Source of the DNA: Patiria miniata
Taxonomy: Eukaryota; Echinodermata; Asteroidea; Valvatida; Asterinidae
Assembly (NCBI RefSeq): GCF_015706575.1
Contig: NW_024037056.1
Span: 14,087,176-14,151,175 of the forward strand
Reading direction: 5' to 3'
Length of the DNA stretch: 64,000 nt
Every line of letters begins with the position of its first letter. Position 1 is the first letter of the stretch. The translations under genes and the position numbers were made by a program. Of the stretch, positions 35,901 to 46,309 are shown piece by piece. The notes beneath the pieces are model-generated. The model ran no database searches. It had not been told where the DNA came from and was given only the letters and a program-made list of their open reading frames with translations.

Positions 35901-38900
35901 AAGTAGAACTGTGAGTAATAGTGGCTGCGCTCTGCCTTCCTCAATCCTTCAAAACCCTCCAAACCTTCTGGTGGATTTTGAAGGATCTGGGATGGTTGCG
36001 ATTGTCTGTGAAAATCATAAAGGATATGATTCTGGGTCTTTCTTGCCCATTTTGACCAATTCTTCGTCTGGTATGATGGTGGCGGCGTTCAGGAGAGAGG
36101 ACAGCTTGGTCTCGAAGTTGCTGATCCAGGTTGTCACTGTTGGAAGAAAAATGAAAAAACAATTAACTAACCTCCATTCAATTGCCTATGGTCACCTGAC
36201 AAATTGTCCATTGTAAGTGCATATTACGTGCAGTTACAAACTCAAAATTTAATTTCTTGGTCACTTTTGTCTAAGCAGTATTCGTGTCTGAAACTGTATT
36301 CAAACTGCTGGCCAATTGAAATTGTAGCCCAAAACGGCCTACTTGGCGGGGCTACTGGGCAAGGCTGAGCGGGCGGGGCTGAGCGGGCGGGGCTGAGTGG
36401 GCGGGGCTGAGCGGGCGGGGCTGAGCGGGCGGGGCTGAGCGGGCGGGGCTGAGTGGGCGGGGCCTACTGGGCAAGGCTGAGTGGGCGGAGCTGAGTGGGC
36501 GGGGCCTACTGGGCAAGGCTGAGTGGGCGGGGCTTAGTGGGCGGGGCATAGCCTATTACTCACAGTCCTTGTGCGTGATTCGGGTGGGCGGGTTGTGTCC
36601 TCTCGTATGCATAATACCGCAGCGGTTGGGCATCTCCTCCTCAATGTGATACTGACTGGTGTTGTAGTAATCCACGGAGTGTACGATGCGAAGGTACATC
36701 AGCAGACGATCCAGAACCTGCGGGAGGAGTGAAATAGAGGTTAAACCTCATAGTGAGGTTACACAGCCTCGTGTTGAGGTTAAGCGTGCAAAACCTCAAA
36801 GAGAAAGCATACAGACGTGGTTGTCATGCAACAGCTCTTTGGTGTAACATGTATCTGCCAATATGTGAACAAGAAGCTTGAGAAAATTAAGATGTTAAAA
36901 ATAAGTGATACACTCCTCACTCCTCAGTAACCTCATAGCACACTTTGCGTGAGGTTCTCTGGGAGGACTGACCTTATTCAGCTCCTCATCCTTGAGGAAC
37001 AGCACCTCGCCGCTACTCTCTTCTCCTTCCTCCTCTGGCTTGGCTCCCATCAGAGCATCTTCCTCTGCACTCACTTCCTCCACCAGGTAATCTGTGATGT
37101 TCTCCAGGACTGGGTTGGACTTATACTTTGCCGGAATGATAATCTGATAATCGAAAGCAGAAGAAAAATTAGAATTATTTTTTTAAATCATCAGTAAATT
37201 GCTGAAAGAATGTTACCAGCAAATAATTTCAAGGTGAAGAAATTCTTTAGGTTCTTACTCAAGCACATTCTCATATTTGAGTACACTTTTCCTAGACGCA
37301 CTACTGCTTGTACCTGGGAACCTTCCCAGCATTGAATAATGCCGGTACCCATTTAACACCTGGGTTTAGAGGAGTAATTGAGGCAAAGCGCCTTGCTCAA
37401 GGGCACAACACGCATGGCCACGGCGGGGCTCGAACCCACAAGCTCACGATCATGAATCCTGTGCTCCACCGCTGCTCTATGTGTATATTTGTTTCACGTC
37501 TTAAAAAAAGTTGTGCTAAAAAATTGTCTTTACCCATTCTGGTTCCTTCTCTTCTGCAGAGCTCTCCCGTTGCTCTTCCTCCTCCTTTTTCTCCCCATCA
37601 TCTTCATCTTTCTTTTCCTCTTCTCGCTTCTTCTTTTCTTCCTCTTTGCGTTTCTTCTTCTCGGCCTCCTCCCGCATGTACCGTGCCTCCTCCTCGGGAC
37701 GGAAGAGGCGGAGCTGGTCGTCCAGCTGCTGGACTAATCTGGCGGCGAGCTTGAGGTCGGAGCGGATGATCTTCTTGTGGGCCGTGATGCCGCTGACGCT
37801 GCGGATGCGGTTGGCCAAGTCGCGGTTGACCACGGGGCTCAGCTCACACTCCCTCAGCTGAAAATGTCAAAATGTAGGCATTCAAACTTCATTCAGATTT
37901 TAAGCACAGAAATAAATTGATAATTTAATTCTAGGGTTCGACATTCACGGTAGCCCGCTGGCCAAACGCTAGTCAAAACAGCAGCAGGCTAGTCAAACTA
38001 TTCCTTAAGTAGCCCAGCTGGTGAGTCAAAAATTATTGGGCTACGGCAAAGATGAAAGGAAGAAGTACATCATTAAATTCAGAAAGCAAACCTTGATCAA
38101 TTTGTGTCATTTTTTTTTATCTGTTTAGGTTCAAATTATTAAAAACACTGACAAGATTACCTCAGGATACACGTTTTACATGTATGCACATTGTTTATGA
38201 GACACTCTATAAAAAAGAAATATGCGGGCTAGTGAAAATGCCCGCACGCTAGTTAAGTGTCCAGTTAGCCTACTCACCCTGATACTACTCAAGTTCCAGC
38301 AGATCTCCTTGATGTTCACGCTCCGGTCAAAGGTCACCCAGCCGTGTCGCTGGAAGTTCCTATCGGGCTGAGGCTCAGCCAGAGCCACTCGCATGAATCC
38401 AGGGTACCTCTTGCACAACTGACGGAGAGAAGTTTGACAGAGAACAAGTTTCATTAACCCTTCTAGTCGTCTTCACTTCACAAGCCTTCAAGTTTTGCAA
38501 ATCCATAGCCATAGAGTTAGCACCCACACTTCAAATTCCTTTGAGGTAATCTTCTGTGGAGTATGGATAACAGTATTTGAAGTGTTATCATAACACTTCA
38601 AATCCTTGCACTAGTCTTTTGCGTGGTTAAGCGCAGGGCAAGCAGGCAGATTCAGTCACGCTTCACTGCTCTCCACAGTGCTGTTTTTAGTGCAGTGACC
38701 CTCTGTGTGAGACAGTATAACACTTCATATCCTTTCACCTGAAACTGACCTGCGGGGTTTTAAAAGATTTAATCATTGGTCTGAATATTGTCTTCCCACT
38801 AGGAGGGTAAAGCTCCACACTAACTTTTCGAATTATTGCAGTACCAACTGCAGTAATTCAAATCAAATCAACTCAATTCAGCCAGTCACTAAGTCACTGA

Positions 38901-41900
38901 GTCACTTAGTGAGTTTCTGAGTCTCAATAATATCATAAACTGAGAATGTTGGGTCCATCTTTTCAGGCTGGTTTTATATATCTTTGTTATAAACTTCAAT
39001 CATTTTCTTTTTTTAATGTGATGAAAATTTGGAGACTTACCGAGACGATCTCTCCTTTGGTGATCATGGGGGAGACGTTCCTGATGAAGAGAGAGTAGGT
39101 CTTGTGGAGTGGGCGGGGCACAGGAATCTCCTCCCCCTCCTCGCCATCCTTGTCGCCCTCCTTCAGCTCACCGTCGTCTTCTTCCGCCTCCTTCCGAGCT
39201 TTCTCTGCCGCTTTGTCCTCCTCGAGTTTGTCGCTCGGAAGGACGTCATCATCAATGCCTTCAAATTAACCAAGATAAAACATTTTTATAAAGTAAATTT
39301 CTTGTGCTATGGGGACAAACTAATAGAGCTACCAGTTTATGGCAGGTTACTCCCAGGCTAATGCCAGTGCCCTTTTATACTCCTGGGTTGAGAGAGGCAA
39401 CATATGGCCTACAGCTGCATTCGAACCCCTGACCCTCTGATCATGGGTCACAAACCACTAACCGTACTTTCACAAAGAAACAAAGTTCCCAACTCCAGTT
39501 GTAGCTTGAGACTTTAAAACCTATTTTGTAACTGGAAGAGTAATATTTGTGAAGTACGATCAAAAAAGGAGAGTGCGTGATTATTTTCCCCACAAAATGG
39601 GCGGGGCCTAACCTGGAGGGGCGGGTTCAGGTTCGGATTCCGATTCACTGCCACTGCTGATGCTACCGCTGCTGCTGCTACTGCCGCTGTCGTTCTCGTA
39701 ATCGCTGTCGTGGCGTCGCTTACGTTTCTTTCCTCGTTTCTCTGCGCCGGCCTGTAATAGAAGACGTAGGTCAAAAGTCACACGAACAATACTGCTCAGA
39801 TTCGAATAGTACAAACTTCAATTTTTTTAAAAGAAAAAAGTGTTTCATGTTGAAGAGTTTAGACACTGTAAGTGAACTCTTGGCCACGTATACACAAAAA
39901 AGAAGATAGAAAATTCCAGAATTCACTGTTTGTTTGACAATCGGGGGGATAATAATCACTTTTTAACCCCCCCAAAAATGTTGCAGGTTCAAACCCCCAC
40001 TCCAGTCAATTTCTTTACCCAACTTTAAAATTCTTTGTATTTGTAACAGTATAACTCAATTTTTTACTGTGCATATGAACTTCTTTTACATGAAATTTGT
40101 GCACAACAGATGAATTTACATTTGTATGTTATAATTACCTGTGGTTTCTCTTCTCCATTTGTCTTCGGTTCTTTGTCCCCTTCTGCCTCGGGTTCTGGCA
40201 CCTTTTCCTTCTTTGGGGAGACAATCTGTTAAAAAAAGGAGTAAAGTACCAAACATTAAAACTATAATTTTCAAAGTCAATGGACTATGTGCATGCACAA
40301 TAGATGGGGCTATTCACCACTCATGAAAGGTGTGAGGGAAAGACACACCATGTGCGCACAGTCGAGTTTTACATAACTCCCGAGGACTAGCCATTGTCTT
40401 TCCCCGTGTCCCTGTAATACAACACTCTCCCATAGACTAAGCACATCAACGCACATTCGAGGACCGCTTTCAACAAAAGATGAACTCTAGAGGACAAGAA
40501 AGAATCTGTTGTTCTCCATTTGTCTGTCGGTCCTCTGGGTGTATGTAGTGCACGTACACACTGATTCACACGCGTAAGGCGCGAAGTACCAGTTTAATGT
40601 AAATGTGCCCGACCACATTCTGAGCGGAAACGCGACGCCAAATATATTTTGAACCTATTCTTGAGTATATTTGAGTTCAAGTCTATTCTGAGACATTTAA
40701 GAATCAACTGATGACGCCTACCTCTGCCTCGTCTGGTTTCTTGTCTTCAGCTTCTTTCTTGACTTCCTCCTTAACGGTGGATGCTGGTTTCTCTTCTTTT
40801 ACCTCTACCTTGATTCTGATGGAACCACAGCAAAACTAACATGTTAGACTACTTCCTGATTACTTGACTGTAGCTTGAAATTACACATGTGCCTATGGAA
40901 ACGGTATTAATATTATCATATACTATTTCAATCGGTCAATATTTATATTATTTCACTCAGTTGATATTTGTATACTTTTTCACTCAGTCGATATTTGTAT
41001 ACTATTTCATTCAATCAATATTTTTATACTACTTTGCGGAGTCAGTATCTGTATACTATTTTTACTCATTCAATATTTGCATATTATTTTACTCAGTCAA
41101 TATTTGTATACTATTTCACTCAGTCAATATTTGCATACTATTTCACTCAGTCAATATTTGTATACATTTCACCCAGTCAATTGATATTTGTACAATATTA
41201 TTTCACTCAGTCAATATTTGAATACAATACTCAGTCAATATTTGAATACTATGTTACTCAGTCAATATTGAAGTACTATTTTACTCAGTCCATATTTGTA
41301 AACTGTTTCACTCACTCCTCTTTTTCTTTCTTAACCTCTGCCTTCCTCGGGCTGTGAGCCGAGCCCAGAGTCTCTGATGTCATCCGTCGCCGTGGCGACA
41401 GGAACTGCTGATCCAGAGCCTTGAGATCCAAGGGCGTTCCTCCTTCCAGCTTGATAACAGCTGGCCAAAGAAAACAAAAATATTCTTGTATTTTGTTTTC
41501 AAGGAAGTCTCAAATCGTTCAAATGTCGCCTTTTTGCAAACTGCATCGGTCCAATACACACCAGTGTGCCTGGTAAGACCTCACAACGTGAGTTCAAATG
41601 AAATTTTAAACATAAACCCAAATTTTTATATATTGATTTTTATCGAAATTAGGTGGTTTGTTTCTCGATAATATGCCCAACCTGCGTCAAGGATCCTGCT
41701 AACTTCATCGTTTCGATCAGACTGCAGCTTCATCTTGTCCATCCAGTCTCCTTCGTTGAGCTCCAAGAATACCAGCAGGCGTCGCCGGACGGACGTCAGG
41801 CCCTCCGCTTTCAGCCTGTCGGCTTCATCTGGGTAGTACTTTGAGCGGAACCTTGACGGACACGCAGGGGGGAAAAATGGGAAAATAGCGACAATATGGA

Positions 41901-44900
41901 GGATTAGAACATGGAATTGATGGAAAGGTCGAACAATAATATATAAATTAATCAAAGTGGAATTGGGTTATGGGAATTGGTAAAAAAAAAATTTTTTTTT
42001 TAATTTTGGGGTGGGAAGATGCATTTTGTTGAACATTTTTTTTGTTCTTCAATGTGATTAAGATTTTCAATTTGTAAATGCAGATGTGAAAAGCAAACTA
42101 CTTGCAGTGTTGGTGATATAGAACACGCTAATTTTGAGTTATCCTGTCGGAAAAACAATAAGTAACTGTATGTGTGCTCTTCAAACTTTGTATTTTAAAT
42201 TTCAACAAGTAATGCGTAATAATGCGAGTTTTAAATGGAACAAGAAGGTTTTTGGCGTATCAGTTGTGTTGTGGCTAGCATTTGCAAGTTTCTGATGGTG
42301 GCACTTACGGAGCACATACACAGGGCTACTTCAGTGACAATGTTTCAAGTAAGGGGTTTAGTTTTTGTCATATGTCGCACCGAGACAAACCTGTCGTTTT
42401 CGGCGTGGGTGTCAAGTGAACGACTGGATACCCCGATATCCTGATGCCATCGTAACACTGACTGAAAGAGCCCTGTGAAATATGCCATTGAACTGTCTAC
42501 CTTCAAGGAAATTGCCGTGACACAGCATGCAACATTTTAAAATTACGGAACATTGTGGTCAGGAAAGGGGAACATGAAAGGGATGTGTTCAAGGAAAGTG
42601 TTTTGACTTTGCAAATCTTACCACCACCACCACCACCATAATTGGGGTGTGCCCTACCTGCCAATATATCTGCCACCGAGCAATGCACAAGGCCAAAGCA
42701 ATTCTCGTGAGGGGTATGGTCGAAGGAGCAAACCATTTTATATAATATTCCGTTTTGGTCTCTCATCCCGTACCATCGCTGCTTTCTTCAAATCATCTCG
42801 TCCCTTTTTGTAAAGGGGAATTTATCATTTTTCTCTTGTCAAGTCGGCCGTCCAGGCAAATTTTCCGCAGAGACACGAGAAAAAGGGGGAACAAACGTGG
42901 GACCTAGAGCTAAGATTTTGACTAGTCAACTGTTGACGACCCTAACCCTATCACACTGCATTTTTGCGCAGTGTCCCTACGAGCTAAAGCGATCACGAGT
43001 TGTATTTTTCGTTCCCGGAGCTTGATTCTCGACGAACCTTTGCTGTTGAGAGACAGGTTTTTAGTATTAAATGTTAGACAATCAAGTCTGGTGTGGAACT
43101 GGGTTGAGTAAGTTGGGGATGTCGATTTCAAATGAAATTACAATAGATCATTCACCCTAGCCTTCCTCAAGCCTCCAAAATCCTCCAGGCAGTTTTTGGA
43201 GGATTTTGGAGGATTGAGGCTGAATGGCAAGAAGGTGTCGGTTGATTTTGGCGGATGAATTGCGTCGAGTTCATAGGCTGTACCCTGCATTGTTTATGTT
43301 CAGTCATGCATAATTGAGCCCTGCAATAAGCTCGCTATCATCCGCACTGCTTCTGAATGTCATCAACACTGCCTCAACCCATAAATAGTGATTGTTGGAG
43401 GATTTTGATGGATTGAGGCAATGGTCACCCCTCCACTGAACAAATTCAAGAAACAACGGCTGATTTTGGAAGACTGAGGCTGAATCCAATTTTAACATGG
43501 TGGCAATTGGAGGATTTTGCCGGATTGAGGATGGTTCTTAGCCAAAGGGCCCAGGGGGTTAGGGTTGATCGCAGTCAACAGAAACAAGTTATGAAATTCT
43601 CTTTGAATAATTTGAAAAATCACTTTTCCTCTTATTTTTAGGGCAACTGAGAAAGCAGTTTCCACACCAGTGATAACATAAGCAGACCATGTAAACAAAC
43701 AAACAAATCTTGAAAGGCAATTTCACTTCTGAAAAAAAAAAGTAATTTTCTTTCTAAGCAAGCAAAGAGCATGAACTTTAAAATGATCAATCTTGGAGTT
43801 TTGAAGCTCTGTGAAAATTGTTTAGGAATCACAGAATCCGGGGGAAAACAAAAATTAGCCATGACATAATATATGCGCATAACCTTTGACCAACCAATGA
43901 CATGGCACGGGACTGAAACTGACCAATCACTGACAATCGTTGTACAATCAGCATCTTTTGAAATTTGAAATGAACCAATCAAATACTACTATTTCTCTTA
44001 ATATGCCAGGAACAAATCGTCCCTCTCAGTAGTAACTTCAAAAACGACCAATCACAATTTCTTTTAAAATTGCTCCATTTTTTTTTAATCTACAAATCAC
44101 AGTGCATGCCACCCAAAACTGACCAATCACTGACAATCTTTGCACAAAAAGCATCATTTGAAATAAGGAATGAACCAATCACGTACCACTCTTCCTCCTT
44201 GTGGGCCAGGAAGAACTCGCTGAGCTGAGTGCGTCGGAACTCCACCTTGTATTCGTTGTACTTACGCACCGCTTCCGTGTCGTCGATCATGTCGTCCTGC
44301 GATGCGAGGAACTGCTTGAAGCTCATAATGTGCGGGCCGTGGGGTCCGCCACGACCGTGGTCATGGTCTGGCCCGCCCCTGTAAAGTAAAGACGTAGACG
44401 CAAACCTCTTACAAATTTTAAGTTTTTCACCAATCTTATGTAAAGGTTATGGTTGAGTCCATCACAAGTCGTCACAAGTCCATCACAAGTCAATCACAAG
44501 TCCATCACAAGTCAATCACAAGTCTATCACAAGTCAATCATAAGTCCATCACAAGTCAATCATAATCCATCACAAGTCAATCATAAGTCCATCACAAGTC
44601 AATCACAAGTCCATCACAAGTCTATCACAAGTCCATCACAAGTCAATCATAAGTCCATCACAAGTCAATCACAAGTCGTCACAAGTCAATCACAAGTCCA
44701 TCATAAGTCAATCATATGTCAATCAGAAGTCAATCACAAGTCAATCACAACTCAATCACAAGTCAATTACAAGTCAATCACAACTCAATCACAAGTCCAT
44801 CACAAGTCCGCATAGTCATAGAGTCCCAGATATCAAAAAACAAAAAGTCCACCTCTGGGACGACCAGCCGATGTGACGATGACAATGACGATAATTCAAA

Positions 44901-46309
44901 TCCTTACCTTTGTTGCTGGTTGCCATGGTGAGGCCCTTGCTGCATATTATGCATCCCGCCTCCGCCCCAGCCTCCGTGGCCCTGCTGGTGCCCACCGTAT
45001 CCCTGGTTCCCGCCACCACCGCCGCCGTACGGCATGTTGTAGTTATTGTAACCACCGCCAGAATCCCTAAATGTTTAAAACAAAATTGGGAAAATCACAT
45101 ACTTAGAAGCACCTGTTTATTTGTGATTGTAACCCTAAAAAAGTCTTCATGAGTTGTTAGACCGACTTTCCTGTGGAAATTTGACACCAATTTCATAAAA
45201 ATCAAACACGTCAAATTTTCAATACAGGGAAACAAAATATTCACTTGTTTCCTAGTGACCTATTTACATGTACCTATCTCGGCTCCCACAATCCCCCTGC
45301 CCCGCCCTGCCCCACCCGGACCCAAACCATCATTACTCTCTTACCAATCTCTCCTCATGAATTTGGACAGTGGGCTCAGGTCCCTGGGGAGACTATACCT
45401 TTCCTGTTTTCCACAATCTGCCCTGCCCCGCCCTGCCCCACCCTACCTCGGCTCCCACGACCCCGCCCTGCCCCACCCAGACCCCACCCATCATCACTCT
45501 CTTACCAATCTCTCCTCATGCGTTTGGACGGTGGGCTCAGGTCCCTGGGAGGGGGGCTGTACCTGTCCCGTCTCCCACGATCCTGATAGTCTCGCCGGTT
45601 CCAGTCCCTCAGGTCTCGGGTATCACGTCGCCTACTTTAACAGCAAAATATTAAACAAAAATTGAGTAGTATTCCAAATCTGTTTAAGGCCAATCGTAAA
45701 AGTCTGGAAAATCTGTGACTTTTGTGATTTCATCAGGCCAGTTATGGTATGATTGGTAACCTATGGAAACAATTTGGGCTGCAGTGGTGATTATGTTTTA
45801 ACCTGAAGGAAAATCGAGCTGCTCTCATTAAGAAGATTACTTCGGATGAAGCACTTGCTATCAACGTTAAACTGGAAGAAACTTGTGTAATTGCCCTCCC
45901 CAATTCCCGCAGGAAGTCTGGCAAACCTTACCGATCATTCCAGTCATCTCTCCTCCGGTTATCCCTGTCTCTGCGACGCGCGCGCTGACCAGAGACCGAC
46001 TTATTTTTTTTTTTGGCCTAACCTATAGAAACAATTTGGGCTACAGTGGTGATTATGTTTTTCCCTGAAGGAAAACCAAGCTGTGCTCATTAAAAAGATT
46101 ACATTGGATGAAGCACTTGCTATCAACGTTAAACTGGAAGAAACTTGTGTAATTGCCCTCCCCAATTCCCGCAGGAAGTCTGGCAAACCTTACCGATCAT
46201 TCCAGTCATCTCTCCTCCGGTTATCCCTGTCTCTGCGATCGCTGTAATCACTTCGTTCCCGACGGAACTTATCCCGACGACGACGATCATTCTCATCATC
46301 ACTATCCAT
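29927..46309 (-). CDS. SRRT: SRRT (ARS2/Serrate), RNA effector bound to the nuclear cap-binding complex; complete
   Basis: ARS2 links the cap-binding complex to 3'-end processing, microRNA biogenesis and exosome or export choices in the nucleus. Nineteen coding exons: 46194-46309, 45506-45631, 44908-45066, 44187-44378, 41682-41851, 41316-41460, 40722-40815, 40139-40225, 39613-39751, 39041-39258, 38278-38418, 37534-37857, 36973-37143, 36564-36717, 36028-36136, 35449-35602, 34932-35166, 34487-34574, 29927-29990. All phases agree, giving 961 residues (human about 876). The N-terminus [20 protein letters not shown] is nearly the vertebrate one. Then come [12 protein letters not shown], an acidic/basic insert, an RRM-like region (about 460-540, [30 protein letters not shown]), the zinc-finger motif [15 protein letters not shown] (about 800), a Gly/Gln-rich tail and [13 protein letters not shown], the end known to contact the cap-binding complex. 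One intron is AT-AC. Confidence 0.96.
32690..34395. repeat. Decamer minisatellite array 2 with 814-bp higher-order duplication
   Basis: About 170 copies of ACTTGTGAYTG in the last SRRT intron, with ggccg, gattg, ggctt and tgcctgacatg variants in a fixed order. The variant landmarks at 32835, 33110, 33363 and 33441 recur at 33649, 33924, 34177 and 34255, always offset by 814, so at least 615 bp was copied as a block. The minus-strand frames of 314 and 532 codons ([10 protein letters not shown]) are translations of the repeat: three units of 10 bp make 30 bp, which keeps every frame open. Confidence 0.95.
34615..34885. repeat. Decamer minisatellite array 3
   Basis: About 26 diverged copies of gaggacttgt with aagacttgtg variants in SRRT intron 17, closer in sequence to arrays 1 and 5 than to neighbouring array 2. 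Confidence 0.9.
35603..36027 (-). other. SRRT: AT-AC (U12-type) intron in SRRT
   Basis: No GT donor exists where homology requires the exon to end. Instead the intron begins ATATCCTTT (36027-36019, the U12 AT-AC 5' splice consensus), contains a perfect U12 branch site TTCCTTAAC (35628-35620), and ends GTTTCCAC, with AC at 35604-35603, 18-19 nt past the branch adenosines. Splicing joins GAATC to GGAGG and gives [17 protein letters not shown], colinear with vertebrate KDPEQEVEKFVTSNTQ. The intron also carries about 2.5 copies of a 106-126-bp repeat (35687-35960). Confidence 0.92.
35687..35960. repeat. Approximately 2.5 tandem copies of a 106-126-bp repeat
   Basis: The block tagtggctg.gctct...cctcaatcct.caaaatcct.cactgtgcaggaacccaatgg...accaagtttcaag starts at 35687, 35813 and 35919, the last truncated. 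Related cctccaaaatcctcc / ggaggattttggagg words recur at 43150-43540. Confidence 0.75.
36345..36550. repeat. 14-bp GC-box array (gagcgggcggggct)
   Basis: About 14 copies of gggcggggctgag(c/t) with two cctactgggcaaggctgag interruptions, in SRRT intron 14 just beside exon 14. Each unit contains GGGCGGGGC, the Sp1/KLF consensus, though this may simply be chance of the unit sequence. The minus-strand frame (RPLSPAHSA) is an artefact. Confidence 0.9.
37285..37490 (-). repeat. SINE with tRNA-like head and conserved core
   Basis: Read on the minus strand: a B-box-like gggttcgagccccgcc, then gcccttgagcaaggcgctt and ctcctctaaacccaggtgt, then aaatgggtaccggcatt. The ccttgagcaaggc word is typical of the conserved core of widespread animal SINEs (V-SINE-like; exact class uncertain). 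It lies in SRRT intron 12. Confidence 0.65.
38575..38603. repeat. 14-bp-arm hairpin with 1-nt loop
   Basis: atttgaagtgttat, c, ataacacttcaaat. The same acacttcaaatcc word recurs singly upstream and downstream (38526, 38721) in SRRT intron 10. No function assigned. Confidence 0.8.
39340..39480 (-). repeat. Diverged SINE remnant related to the 37.3-kb copy
   Basis: On the minus strand: gatcagagggtcaggggttcgaatgcagc, then caacccaggagtataaaagggcactggcatta and gggagtaacctg, matching the order of blocks in the 37.3-kb SINE. The ccttgagcaaggc core is eroded. It sits in SRRT intron 9. Confidence 0.55.
40915..41310. repeat. 27-bp AT-rich minisatellite
   Basis: About 14 copies of a unit near actcagtcaatatttgtatactatttc in SRRT intron 6. 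Two plus-strand frames ([14 protein letters not shown]) come from the period being divisible by three and are not genes. Confidence 0.9.
41852..44186 (-). other. SRRT intron 4 (2.3 kb)
   Basis: No exon recognised. It contains ggaggattttggaggattgagg words (43150-43540) and two copies of a gaccaatcactgacaatc...gcatc.tttgaaat...gaaccaatcac segment (about 43918-43984 and 44120-44182). The second copy ends directly at the donor of exon 4. Confidence 0.6.
44455..44812. repeat. Decamer minisatellite array 4 (opposite orientation)
   Basis: About 35 copies of atcacaagtc / catcacaagtc, the reverse complement of the gacttgtgat unit, in SRRT intron 3. The plus-strand frame [11 protein letters not shown] is an artefact. 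Confidence 0.92.
45278..45418 (-). repeat. Tandem duplicate of part of SRRT exon 2 (161-bp period)
   Basis: Matches 45447-45583, which covers the donor half of coding exon 2 and the start of its intron. The copied donor (attg|gtaag at 45343-45345) and coding words are kept (encoding [14 protein letters not shown] against [14 protein letters not shown]). The copy has no clear in-frame acceptor, so it looks like an exon relic in intron 2. Confidence 0.8.
45757..45976 (-). repeat. Tandem duplicate of SRRT exon 1 3' end plus adjoining intron (262-bp period)
   Basis: This 220-bp segment matches 46019-46238 with a constant offset of 262 and few differences. It carries a copy of the last 44 coding bases of exon 1 and its GT donor (exon copy from 45932). 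An acceptor-like ctctggtcag precedes it in the minus sense. An exon of 53 nt so formed would shift the SRRT frame, so it is either inert or a potential unproductive exon. Confidence 0.85.
46194..46309 (-). CDS. SRRT: SRRT coding exon 1
   Basis: The start ATG gives [20 protein letters not shown] and then [12 protein letters not shown], aligning residue for residue with vertebrate SRRT ([21 protein letters not shown]...DDWNDR). Donor gatcg|gtaagg, phase 2. The last 44 coding bases and the donor are duplicated at 45932-45976 in intron 1. Confidence 0.95.

Noticed and set aside
40889-41357. Two overlapping [10 protein letters not shown] frames
   Set aside because: A 27-bp AT-rich minisatellite in an SRRT intron; the apparent membrane-like composition comes from the repeat.
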